Assembly (NCBI GenBank): GCA_025617375.2
Contig: JAMYGW020000001.1
Location: 3,534,001-3,598,000 of the forward strand
Reading direction: 5' to 3'
DNA length: 64,000 nucleotides
DNA from: Acarospora socialis
Lineage: Eukaryota; Ascomycota; Lecanoromycetes; Acarosporales; Acarosporaceae
Shown: positions 54,720 to 64,000 of the stretch, piece after piece
Layout of the letters: each line of letters starts with the position of its first letter
Position numbering within the stretch: position 1 is the stretch's first letter
Made by a program: the position numbers and the translations under genes
The notes under the pieces: generated by a model
Told to the model about the DNA's origin: nothing
Seen by the model: the letters and a program-made list of their open reading frames with translations, nothing else
Databases searched by the model: none

Positions 54720-55890
54720 ATGATTTTACGACAACGCCGGTCTCTGCAATCACATGTTCTTCTTGTGCTCATAGCCCTATGTCTTGTCGTCGGTATTTCG
54801 CACGCATCACTTGGGGATCATCTTCATGATTTTCGCGACTGCGTAGAAGTAGGAAGCAATATACTTATCTTTCTCGGAATAGGGCTATGTTAACTATCGC
54901 AGGTGTGCAAAGAGGACAACTGCAAAAGAGGGAATTCGATCTTACGTATGCATCAGGATTTCCTTACATCTGAAGGAAAGCATCATTAATAACGTCTTCC
55001 AGCCCTCCACCTCCGACTCCTCCTTTGGACGTGCCCCTCCGAATGTGACCACACATGTCAACAAATCATCACCGACCGGCGCCTTGCGCGTGACCCACCC
55101 ATGCTTGATCCTGTCGTTCAGTTTCATGGGAAATGGCCATTCTACCGCTTTCTTGGGATCCAGGAGCCATTTTCCGTCCTCTTCTCCCTCTTCAACTTCC
55201 TTGCGCATCAGCACGGCCTGAGGAAGATCCGAGAATCCATTCCGAGAGACTATCCATTACGTTACTACTACATTCTCATGGGTAATTTTGGAATGGCGAG
55301 CTGGATATTCAGCATGGTGTTCCACACCAGGGACTTTGGGATCACGGAGAAAGCGGACTACTTCGCTGCTGGCGCAAGCGTGCTCTACGGCCTTTACTAC
55401 ACCCCCATCAGAATCTTCAGACTAGACAAGCAAACACCGGCGATCAAACCCAGTGTGCTTCGATGGTGGACCATCCTTTGCATAGGATTGTACATAGCCC
55501 ATGTCTCGTATCTGACACTATGGCGATGGGATTACACCTACAACATGGCCGCGAATGTCGCGGTTGGGATAGTACACAACGCGCTGTGGAGTTGGTTCAG
55601 TATCACGAGGTACCAACGTCTCAAAAAACCATGGGCTGCTTGGCCGGGCCTGATAGTCGCTTGGATCGTGGTAGCCATGAGCCTAGAACTGCTTGACTTT
55701 CCGCCCATCGGAGGGTTAATCGATGCCCACAGTTTGTGGCATCTCGGTACAGTGGGGCCAACCATTTGGTGGTACAAGTAAGTATTCCTTGACCCTTGAT
55801 GTTCGCCGATGAGTTCTCATTCCTTACTATCGCAGCTTCCTCATCAAAGACGCACAGGAAGATATGGTCGGAGAACGACTGAAGGCTTGA
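54720..55890 (+). CDS. PER1: GPI-anchor lipid remodelling protein Per1 (PGAP3-type)
   Basis: ER membrane hydrolase that removes the sn-2 acyl chain from GPI anchors; needed for sorting of GPI proteins to the cell wall. Exons 54720-54848, 54903-54945, 55003-55777 and 55836-55890 give 333 residues. The three introns are 54-58 bp. An N-terminal signal sequence (LLVLIALCLVVGISHA) precedes the Cys-rich luminal part ASLGDHLHDFRDCVEVCKEDNC ... LRLLLWTCPSECDHTCQ. Then come HGKWPFYRFLGIQEPFSVLFS, seven hydrophobic helices, the CREST-superfamily metal-binding FHTRD and DAHSLWHLGT motifs, and NFLIKDAQEDMVGERLKA at the end. All splice joins fall inside conserved sequence. Confidence 0.95.
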
Positions 55891-56252
55891 TGGTGTGTAT
55901 GTACATACTTCCCTTGTATGATAGACTTCTTCCTACATAGTGTCAGACTCTGGCTTAGCCATCGCATCAATCGATTTATTCATCTGATGTGACACACTTC
56001 TCAGTTCGTAGCAGAACATGGTGAATGCCGTCACCCACGGTTAAAGAGTGGTTGCGTGCACGGACACTTACACTAGGCCCAAATCGGCAAAGTCACAGCA
56101 TGCCCTGCGCGTCAATGGCGGGTTTCAAAGGTGCGCTATTCTTCAGCCTTATGACACTTAAAACCCGCATCGTAATTTCCCCACATTTGCTTGCTGGCTT
56201 TGTCAACAAACAGGATTGAGGTATCGACACCAGCGAAACAGAGCAAGTCGTT
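55891..56252. other. Intergenic region
   Basis: 362 bp between two plus-strand genes; 3' UTR of PER1 and promoter of PCM1. Nothing distinct seen. Confidence 0.3.
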
Positions 56253-58190
56253 ATGGCCCAGGATGGGAGCATATTTAAGGGGTCCGAGAAGTATCCCAAG
56301 CCTGCGAACAAGACATTTCAATATGGGACAGCTGGGGTATGTCAGACGTCTTGACTCGCCCAACGGATTACTGACACAATCTTGATAGTTTCGCATGAAG
56401 GCGTAAGTAAGCATCAGCAGCCTTTGGCGTGTAATAAAGGCAGCGTTCCTACTCCCAAGGCTCACACCAAACGGCGTTCAGGGCGCTTCTCGATTCTGTC
56501 GTTTATCGCGTGGGACTGCTGGCAGCTTTACGCTCTAGAAAGCTCAATAGTCAGACAATCGGGGTGATGATCACAGCGAGCCATAACCCCCCAGATGATA
56601 ATGGAGTCAAATTAGTGGACCCAATGGTAAGCTTGCGGCCTCAGAATTCATAGGGGCGGCTACTGACTTTCTGGTCTTAGGGAGAAATGGTCGAAGTACA
56701 AATCGCCTCATGAACAATTCAAGAGACCTATCGCTGAAATTCTTGGTGTCTTCAGGGATCGTGGGAAGCGCACGCTACCGTACTGGCCAATGCCTCGTCT
56801 GACCAAGACCTCGTTCAAGCATACAACAAACTTGAGACGGATTTGAAAGTTAAGGCTGAGAACCCTGCACGAGTCATCTTCGCTCGCGATACCCGTGCTT
56901 CAGGTCCGCACCTCGTCGCAGCGCTCGTGGAAGCACTCAATGCGACTGGAACTGAATATACGGACTACAAGATCCTCACGACCCCACAACTGCACTATCT
57001 CACCCGCTGTCTCAACACCAAAGACACGCAATACGAATACGGCGAGCCGACGGAGAAGGGATACTACACTAAGACCGCGGAAGCTTTCAAACAGGCAATG
57101 AAGGGTCACAAAGCGAGTAGTGCTGTGACGGTGGATTGTGCCAATGGTGTGGGTGGCCCGAAACTAGCAGAATTGCTGAAATTTCTGCCGACGGCAGCGG
57201 AGGGTGGGGTGGACATAATGATTGTCAACGACGATGTGTTAAAGCCGGAACGACTGAATCACCAGGTCAGTTACTGTGAATCTACAAATGACAAGTCCCG
57301 TAGAGTACGCAAGGCTAATATCGTGGATAAAGTGCGGTGCAGACTTCGTGAAGACAAATCAACGGGCCCCGCCATCATCACAAGCAACTCCTCTAGCCCG
57401 TTGTGCATCTTTAGACGGCGATGCGGACCGAATAGTATACTACTTTGTCGACTCGGACGGTACCTTCCGGCTACTCGACGGGGATCGGATAGCTTCCCTT
57501 GCTGCATCGTTCATCGGCGAGTTGGCAAGACAAGCTAACGTGTCCGAGAAGATGCAGATCGGTGTTGTTCAAACCGCGTATGCGAACGGAGCCAGCACAG
57601 ACTACGTGACTCAGCACCTGAAACTCCCCGTTGTATGTACACCTACGGGCGTGAAGCACCTTCATCACGCCGCCACCAAGTTCGACGTCGGCGTGTACTT
57701 CGAGGCCAACGGTCACGGGACCGTCATGTTCTCAGAACAAGCGCTAAAAGTACTGTCTACCTATGAACCGCAATCGCCTGCTCAAAACACTGCTCTTGAA
57801 ACCTTACGCGCATTGACGAATCTCATTAACCAGACCGTCGGCGATGCAATCTCGGACCTCCTGCTCGTTGAAGTTATTCTCGCCCACAAGTGCTGGGGTC
57901 CGAAGGAGTGGGACCTTACTTACACCGATCTCCCCAACAGGCTAGTACGCGTCGAAGTAGCGGACAGGAACATCTTCAAGGCCGTCGACGCGGAGAGGAA
58001 ACTTGAGAGCCCGCCGGGAGTGCAGGCGCAAATCGACGCTCTTGTTGGTAAGTACAAGAATGGCAGGGCTTTCGCTAGGGCTAGTGGAACGGAAGATGCG
58101 GTTAGGGTGTATGCCGAGGCGGCCACGAGAGGGGAGGCGGACGACTTGGCGCAGAAGGTCGCTGGCATTGTGAAACAAGCCGGCGTCTAA
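56253..58190 (+). CDS. PCM1: Phosphoacetylglucosamine mutase (AGM1/PCM1)
   Basis: Converts GlcNAc-6-phosphate to GlcNAc-1-phosphate for UDP-GlcNAc, needed for chitin, N-glycans and GPI anchors; cytosolic. Six exons: 56253-56336, 56389-56402 (14 bp), 56482-56626, 56681-56695 (15 bp), 56756-57265 and 57333-58190, giving 541 residues. Introns are 52-79 bp. The splices restore [29 protein letters not shown] and [22 protein letters not shown]. The catalytic phosphoserine is Ser66 in [12 protein letters not shown]. The metal loop is DGDADR (about residues 284-289). The sugar loop is [13 protein letters not shown] and the phosphate-binding loop is [12 protein letters not shown]. Position next to PER1 joins two cell-surface pathway genes, probably by chance. 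Confidence 0.96.
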
Positions 58191-58416
58191 GACCGTTGGA
58201 ACTTTGGGGCATTCTCGGAGTCTAGAAGGGTTCCATGGGCATGCAGCCGGTGAAAAGTGTTTTAGATGGCATAAAGGGATGGCAGAAGCGGACATTGGGC
58301 ACGGCGGATATCTGCTTTTACGTTATGATGCATCAGTTTTATTCAAGGGTTATGAGAATTTTACGTTTCCTCAGGACCTTGACTCGGTCTACCCTCCTAT
58401 CAACGGCTAACTTACT

Positions 58417-59925
58417 CTAACCCTCGTCCCGATCCATCTCATCCCGACCTCTCTTCCCTCCCTTCCCGATCCCCGGCTTCCTCCCTCTCAACGTAGCCCC
58501 CTTCGTCCCCCTCTTCTCATGCAGATCCTTCATCTGCCTTACCGCATCTCTCTGCGCATTGCCCACGCGTTCGCTAAAAATCATGACCTCCTCCTTGACG
58601 CTCTCGTACTCCGGCAGCTTCTTTCCCAACGCCGCCTCGATCCGCAACCACACCTCGACATCGTACTGCGTGACGAGCGAGATGGCGTGCCCGGACTTAC
58701 CCGCCCGCGCCGTCCGCCCGACGCGATGGATGTACGTCTTGCTATCCGGCGGCAGATCGAAATTCAGTACGATGTCAACCGACGGAATGTCGAGCCCCCG
58801 GGCAGCGACGTCGGTCGCGACGAGGATCTCCCTGCTGCCGGCGCGGAACTTGCCCAGGGCGCCGAGACGCGCGGACTGCGAGAGTTGGCCGTGCAGCGGG
58901 ATGGCGCCGAAGCCGAGGGAGCGGAGGAGGATGGCGAGGCGCTGGGTTTCGTTGACGGTGCGGGTGAAGACGATGGCGGACTGGCCGGCGAACTCGTTGA
59001 GCAGGTAGACGAGGTAGATGTCCTTGTGCTTGTGGGGGAGGAAGAGGTAGGATTGGAGGAGGGTGGAGACGGTTTGGTATTTGTTGGTAGAGACGGAGAC
59101 GCGGAGGGGGTTGGAGAGGGAGGCGCGCTGCAGGGATTCGACCTTCGACGTCATGGTCGCGGAGAAGAGGTAGGTGCGTCGTTCGCGCGGGAGCACTTTG
59201 AGGATCTTGTCGAGGATCGGGCCGAAGTCGAGGTCGAGCAGTCGGTCGGCCTCGTCCATGACGAGGTATTTGAGGTTGCGGAGTGAGAAGCCTTTCGTGT
59301 TCTCGAGATGGTCGAGGAGTCGTCCCGGTGTTGCGACGACGATGTGCGGCTTCTTGCCAAGGGCGATGGCCTGCGGCACCATGTCCATGCCTCCTACTAT
59401 AACGGCGCAGCGGACTGATATGAGTGAGCCCAGAGCTTCAAAAGCTTGTGATATCTGATATGCCAGTTCGCGGGTAGGGGCTAGGACGAGGCCGAAGAGC
59501 GATTGGGGTTTGTCCATGAGCGCTTAGGACACCGCGTCAGCACCAATCTCAAAGTGGTTTGAAAGAGATTCACCTTGTAGTATCGGTAGTGCAAACGCAG
59601 CAGTTTTCCCGCTTCCTGTCTCCGCCAAACCTATCAGGTCTCGCCCCTGTAGTGCCAATGGTATCGACTCGGTCTGGATCGGTGTCGGCGCCTTGTATCC
59701 CAGAGCCGTGCAAGCTTCACATAACGAGTCGATAATACCAAGGTCTTTGAAGCTCTTGGGCCCCTCTGCAGCTGGTTCTGCGCTTCCTGAGCGTGGTTGT
59801 GCAGTGCCTTGAATCTCTTCCCCATCATCGCTGCTGTTCTCCGTTTCTTCTCCGGACGAGATGTTGTCCGTTGACTTTGGATCTGGGGCTGTTTCGTTCA
59901 ATTTGCGCTTCTTGAGGGCCGGCAT
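58417..59925 (-). CDS. RRP3: DEAD-box ATP-dependent RNA helicase Rrp3 (DDX47)
   Basis: Nucleolar helicase for 18S rRNA processing. Exons 59925-59574 and 59522-58417, joined across a 51 bp GT-AG intron (59573-59523), give 485 residues. The ATG at 59925 starts [11 protein letters not shown], a basic nuclear-signal-like N-terminus, followed by an acidic Ser-rich stretch. Q motif [26 protein letters not shown]; motif I AETGSGKT; Ia PTRELA; Ib [47 protein letters not shown]. The [16 protein letters not shown] and [12 protein letters not shown] segments are typical of Rrp3. The C-terminal tail is Arg/Gly/Lys-rich. An upstream in-frame ATG (59979) adds 18 unremarkable residues. Confidence 0.96.
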
Positions 59926-60375
59926 ATTGGTATCTAGCAGATGTGTACTGCGGTGGTTTGTGGCTTTTGGCCAGGACAAAATTGTGCCTCGAGTCGGAAA
60001 CGGAATGAGCGCCGCCCTACCGTCTGGGATCTTGATTCTAAACCCCCTGCTCTAACCCGCCATTGCCATCTTCAATCATGTTGCATGAAGATTTGAGAGA
60101 TTCTTTGTTTACTGAACAGTTACATGTATATCGTATTTGATATATGTGTTTAAATCATATGTATACGAGTAGCTGTTTTCCTCATGATACATTATGTATA
60201 ACCTACAACATCTCTTTCACAGCTGCAGGCGGACGAACAGCGATTAAGCTCTGGGTATAGTAATAGTTGAATGACTGAAGCAAAAAGACTTTTACTTCAA
60301 GTCGTCATCTCACTACCTCAGGTCTGAGGTGGCCTCCATGCTCGTATTACACTCTACTATATGGAACGTCTCATC
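59926..60375. other. Intergenic region
   Basis: About 0.45 kb between the RRP3 start and the CHAT gene stop, both on the minus strand; AT-rich at 60110-60210. Nothing supported. Confidence 0.35.
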
Positions 60376-63300
60376 TTAACTAGCAAAGCACACCCAACTC
60401 GCCCAGTCTATTGGCTTCCACATATTGCCATCCTCTCTCCACTTACAGACAGCGTGATGCAGTGCTCTCGGAAAAACATCCGGATCCGGCTCATCCTGGT
60501 CCGCCTTCCACTCCTTCGTCACCTGCGCATAGAAGACGGCCGCGATGTCAAGCGCGCTCGCCTCATAGGCCTGCCACAGCGTCCCGATCACGGTAGGGAA
60601 TCCAGCGAGGAGGAAAGCCTTGGCGAGGTGGATGATCTCATCCGTCTCACTGGCTTGAGGGTCAATCGCGGAGTGACAGGCGGAGAGGTACAGAAGCAAG
60701 GCGTTCGGTATATCCATATCTCTGATCTGCGCGACGGTGCAGGGTTCCTTGTCGTCCCGCAGAAGGACCAGCCTGCTTTTTGATGGGTCGGTGGGGTGCG
60801 GGACGCCGTGGCAGGTGAAATGGATGATCCGCGCCCAATGCATCATGTTGCGTGCTACGCCGAGATTGCAATTGTCAATGGCGTTGTTCGTGAACGAGTC
60901 TCCGAGGCTCGCAAAGATGCGGCGCTTTTCTTCGGCGACGCCCAAGTCGGCAAGCTTGCCTTCGGGTACCGCGGGTGAGGTAGACATTCCAAAAAGTGTG
61001 AATTCACGGTTGGCATTCTGGTAGTAGGGAACTAGTGGTTTGCGTTGCTGTGAAGCAACGCTCCCACGGATTGATGACAGGTAGGACGAAACGGCATATT
61101 GATCCATGTAGTCGCTCGGGTTTTCGGAGTAGATCCCGGCAGCGTGAATGGGCAGCTGGCTGAAGACACCGCATGCGATCCACTTGATGCGTGGTAGATC
61201 CGAGTTACGCCAGCTTGATTTCTTGAGGTGCAGGAACTGGATGATTGGTTTTGCAACCGTCTTCCATAGCCAGGCGAGCATCGAACGAAGCTTCTGATTT
61301 GCCGATCCTTTTTGAGCTTCCTGATTATGACACAGCTCAATAGCTCTCCGGAATATAGCAGCGCGAGTGCGGAGTTGATCATCCGTACAGTGGAGCAATT
61401 TTTGCTTTAGAAACCCATCAGACGTGGTGATCAGTGCATAAGTGCCCAGCTTGGAGGTGATGAGATGGACAATGAAGGCGTTGCGGGCTTCCCACATGCA
61501 TTGCTGACGACCAAATGGTTTGAGGTAAGCTTCAATGTGTATAACGTCTTGAAGCAGCCGGATGAAATCTCTCGACCGGTGTGCAAATTGATCACCAGTG
61601 AAGATACCATAGTCCCGAGCAGCTCTGGGTTCCCTTTGAAGTTGATCGCGAATAACATGAACCTGAGGCAGAAGTTCTCGTTCAGGATCAAAGCCGTAAC
61701 TTCTCACTGCGTTCATTCCATGCCGACTCCCAAGCTCCCTACCATTTTCAAGCGCAAGAATGGCTGTCCAAGGATCCCGACCCTGTGTCAGCCAAACGGA
61801 TGCCATTGTAGTTGCCAGATTGGATGCATGGGACAGTTCCGAAAGATATTGATCAGGTTCCATGAGGTAGAGCTCTAGATGACCCAGAATTGCTCTCGCG
61901 AAGTCTGCAAGCTCTGCAGCTGCGTCAAGATCACCATATCTGATGAATAGGGCCAAAGCGCGCTGATACACTTCAGCACGTTTGAGCGACGCACCTGCGG
62001 AGCAGTAAAGTTTGTTCCACATGCTCCAGACGACTGTGGTCTCTGGGTCCGCTGAATCAAGCTTCCCAAACAAATGGTCGATCCGAGGGTCTAGTTGATA
62101 GTGCTTGCGCTGAACGTGATCAGCTGCTGACGCAGGATCAGAAAATAGGACATTCGGTGCGTCAGTTGAGAGTCGCATATCGTGGTCATACGATCCTCGT
62201 GGCGTTATAGGCTGCCACGAACGACAATTGATTGGCTCCATGCCAACAATACTAGCAGTGGACTGGTTCCTGGTAAGGGGGCAATGTGGTTCAGTTTCAC
62301 TTGTACGATCATAACGAAAATGGTTGTAAAGCCACGGATGCATCTTGCTTGAGCGACTAAGATAGTTCTGGACTCGGACGTGGTTGTAGGTCTCCAGTCT
62401 TCTTAATCTCTCACGTAATGCTTGATTGAGCTTGAAAAGTATCTTAGGTCTTCTGGTACTCCAGCCGTGACTTCCTTGGATGCTCAATTTCAGTGATAAG
62501 ATAGCTATTGCAAGGTCTTGCGGATCTTGATCCCTTTTATAGCGAGCAAGAAGCAAGTCTGCGCTGATCTCCAAAGTCTGTACAATCCATCGCTGAGAAC
62601 GTCTCTCTTTCAATGAAGACTCATGGTGCGATGAAGTCCGATTGTTCACAGTCACAAGCGAAGAGATGCTTCCGCCATCACCGCTAATTCGGATGCCATT
62701 ATGGCGTCTGGGGATTCCAGTTCGCGTGAGTAGAGTCTCTGACAGATTCAGAGCGGAAACTATGGTTTGCACCGCTCCTTCCAGAGAATGTGAGATTGCC
62801 CTGCTGAGATGAAGTTGCAGAAGAGCGTTAGCAAAATCGTTTAAACAGAGCACTCTACCAGGGTCTATGTCTCGTATTCCCACGCACGCGCTTCGGGAAT
62901 GCAACACGGCCATGCTGATGTGGTTGCCAGCATCTGGGACTCGTCCTCTCCATCGGACGAAAGCCCGACAATGTATTTGCGAGAAGAAACCCAGTGCAAC
63001 GGCATAAGATGAACCACTTGCTGGAGTGACACCACGGTTCTCCATCTCCCAAGTTCGGCCTTGGATGACCTGATCCATGTAGTTGACAGCATCATTCATC
63101 TCATCTGGTTGGTCTTCGAATAGAGACCAAAAGGAAAGCCTCATGGCCTGCTTAACATATGACTGGAACTGAAACTCTGAAGCCATCTGTCCTGACAAGA
63201 TCACCGCCCATGTGTTGAGCCTGAGAGCATCATCTAGGTCTCCTGATCTCCCAAGATACTCATAGCGCGTCATGTACAAGTTTCCGAGATTGTCGGCTGC

Positions 63301-63819
63301 GTGTCTTGCTTCCGTTACATTGTTGCGCAACATGTGCCATGCTGATTTTGCGTAGACAATCGATGTATTCAGCGTATTGATATGCTCATGATCCCAGAAA
63401 TCATCTTCCAGACGAGCCGAGAAGTTTCGCACGATGCAGTAGTAAAGTTGCTGGGTATCTAGATACCACGCTCGATGTCGGTCATCCGGGAGACAACGGT
63501 CCACAGCAGAGTTCACCCTCAAGCCGATAATATTCAACAACTCCCGGTCTCGCTTTTTCTCTGCATCCGTCTTCTGCCATGTAATAAGCAGACAGTGCGC
63601 AAGGCAGCAAGAGCATAACGAATAGAATGGAGATCCATCTGGCAAGAGTTGCAGCAGATTTCCACCAAGTATAATAGCTTCCTGTGTCTTGGCCGAGGTC
63701 TTTTCCTCTTGTAGTACCCGAAAGGCGGTCACAAATTGGATTACACGATTCTGTAGGGCTTGTTGCGTATCGGACATCTTGCCGGGTGCCAATTGCGGGT
63801 TGTGCAAGCTAACAATCAA
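60376..63819 (-). CDS. CHAT-domain (caspase-like) protein, 1147 residues
   Basis: CHAT domains are clan CD peptidases related to separase and caspases, here at the C-terminus of a long helical protein. Single exon. Residues ~1-850 are helical, with TPR-like regions (LDDALRLNTWAVILSGQM; LALFIRYGDLDAAAELADFARAILGHLELYL). The CHAT domain covers about residues 870-1147. The catalytic His is about His1004 (IIHFTCHGVPHP) and the catalytic Cys is Cys1048 (LLYLSACHSAID). These are followed by DEIIHLAKAFLLAGFPTVIGTLWQ, strongly conserved in CHAT proteins, and the end IDWASWVCF. Both catalytic residues are present, so activity is plausible. The second ATG at 63777 (MSDTQQAL) may be the real start. In fungi such TPR-CHAT proteins are often variable and suspected in self/non-self or cell-death responses; that role is inference here. 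Confidence 0.88.
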   Translation of the reverse strand: MIVSLHNPQLAPGKMSDTQQALQNRVIQFVTAFRVLQEEKTSAKTQEAIILGGNLLQLLPDGSPFYSLCSCCLAHCLLITWQKTDAEKKRDRELLNIIGLRVNSAVDRCLPDDRHRAWYLDTQQLYYCIVRNFSARLEDDFWDHEHINTLNTSIVYAKSAWHMLRNNVTEARHAADNLGNLYMTRYEYLGRSGDLDDALRLNTWAVILSGQMASEFQFQSYVKQAMRLSFWSLFEDQPDEMNDAVNYMDQVIQGRTWEMENRGVTPASGSSYAVALGFFSQIHCRAFVRWRGRVPDAGNHISMAVLHSRSACVGIRDIDPGRVLCLNDFANALLQLHLSRAISHSLEGAVQTIVSALNLSETLLTRTGIPRRHNGIRISGDGGSISSLVTVNNRTSSHHESSLKERRSQRWIVQTLEISADLLLARYKRDQDPQDLAIAILSLKLSIQGSHGWSTRRPKILFKLNQALRERLRRLETYNHVRVQNYLSRSSKMHPWLYNHFRYDRTSETEPHCPLTRNQSTASIVGMEPINCRSWQPITPRGSYDHDMRLSTDAPNVLFSDPASAADHVQRKHYQLDPRIDHLFGKLDSADPETTVVWSMWNKLYCSAGASLKRAEVYQRALALFIRYGDLDAAAELADFARAILGHLELYLMEPDQYLSELSHASNLATTMASVWLTQGRDPWTAILALENGRELGSRHGMNAVRSYGFDPERELLPQVHVIRDQLQREPRAARDYGIFTGDQFAHRSRDFIRLLQDVIHIEAYLKPFGRQQCMWEARNAFIVHLITSKLGTYALITTSDGFLKQKLLHCTDDQLRTRAAIFRRAIELCHNQEAQKGSANQKLRSMLAWLWKTVAKPIIQFLHLKKSSWRNSDLPRIKWIACGVFSQLPIHAAGIYSENPSDYMDQYAVSSYLSSIRGSVASQQRKPLVPYYQNANREFTLFGMSTSPAVPEGKLADLGVAEEKRRIFASLGDSFTNNAIDNCNLGVARNMMHWARIIHFTCHGVPHPTDPSKSRLVLLRDDKEPCTVAQIRDMDIPNALLLYLSACHSAIDPQASETDEIIHLAKAFLLAGFPTVIGTLWQAYEASALDIAAVFYAQVTKEWKADQDEPDPDVFPRALHHAVCKWREDGNMWKPIDWASWVCFAS

Positions 63820-64000
63820 AGGAAAGGAACCTGCAGATTATACAGATTGCAGTTTATCTTGGTAATTGTAACGTTGTATAGATTTGGATGTCCGCGCCCG
63901 GTCACAGAATGCTTTTAGCGAAGGTGCCAGTAACAGGTTCAAGGCTACCTGGGTATCTCATCCTTAAATCCCCTTACTAGGTAGGTCTGCCTGGCTGTGC
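63820..64000. other. 5' flank of the CHAT gene
   Basis: About 180 bp of upstream sequence to the end of the window, including an ACCTGGGTATCTC / TAGGTAGGTCTGCC stretch. No element can be fixed. Confidence 0.25.

Overview
This is a gene-dense, intron-containing nuclear segment of a filamentous ascomycete (Pezizomycotina; Dothideomycetes is my guess and is not proven). The evidence is many 42-97 bp introns with GT-AG ends and CTAAC/CTGAC-type branch sites, fungus-specific families (DUF1765, SAT4/rhodopsin-like membrane protein, Sch9-type kinase with a C2 domain, Clg1-like cyclin, RSC7) and short intergenic gaps. Exon joins were worked out by hand from splice signals and reading-frame continuity, so every model would still need transcript support.

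Layout. 1-900: four diverged direct repeats. 0.9-3.3 kb: TFIIB and ATP synthase subunit h, head to head. 4.4-7.9 kb: a DUF1765 protein. 8.6-12.4 kb: a rhodopsin-like 7-TM protein and a cyclin T/K homologue, divergent. 13.0-18.2 kb: an accessory island with three small secreted proteins. Two of them are an inverted duplication that includes their promoters; one copy has been invaded at its 5' end by foreign DNA carrying an antisense zinc alcohol dehydrogenase fragment. 18.9-23.5 kb: an F-box protein and a deaminase-like protein. 24.3-28.3 kb: the Sch9-like kinase and a small disordered protein. 28.3-30.7 kb: AT-rich, no gene seen. 30.7-36.8 kb: RSC7 and a Clg1-like cyclin with a very long 5' leader. 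36.8-39.3 kb: gene-poor, with a G-rich tract. 39.3-42.5 kb: an uncharacterised 754-residue protein, then a ~510 bp foldback element whose ~105 bp inverted arms enclose a 12-bp minisatellite. 43-48.6 kb: proteasome Rpt5, a ten-exon trimethyllysine dioxygenase (carnitine synthesis) and a peroxisomal enoyl-CoA hydratase 2. 49.7-54 kb: a secreted PAF-acetylhydrolase-like protein, a NADAR protein and arginine methyltransferase 1. 54.4-60 kb: tRNA-Ala(TGC), PER1, N-acetylglucosamine-phosphate mutase and the helicase RRP3. 60.4-63.8 kb: a 1147-residue CHAT-domain protease-like protein.

The window is mostly core housekeeping genes with accessory pockets: the secreted-protein island, the 754-residue orphan with its foldback element, and the CHAT protein. 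PER1 (GPI-anchor remodelling) and PCM1 (UDP-GlcNAc supply) both serve cell-surface biogenesis. The dioxygenase and the hydratase both relate to fatty-acid use. I do not claim a new multi-gene system. The strongest leads are the CHAT protein, the secreted-protein duplication with its chimaeric 5' end, and the foldback/minisatellite element.
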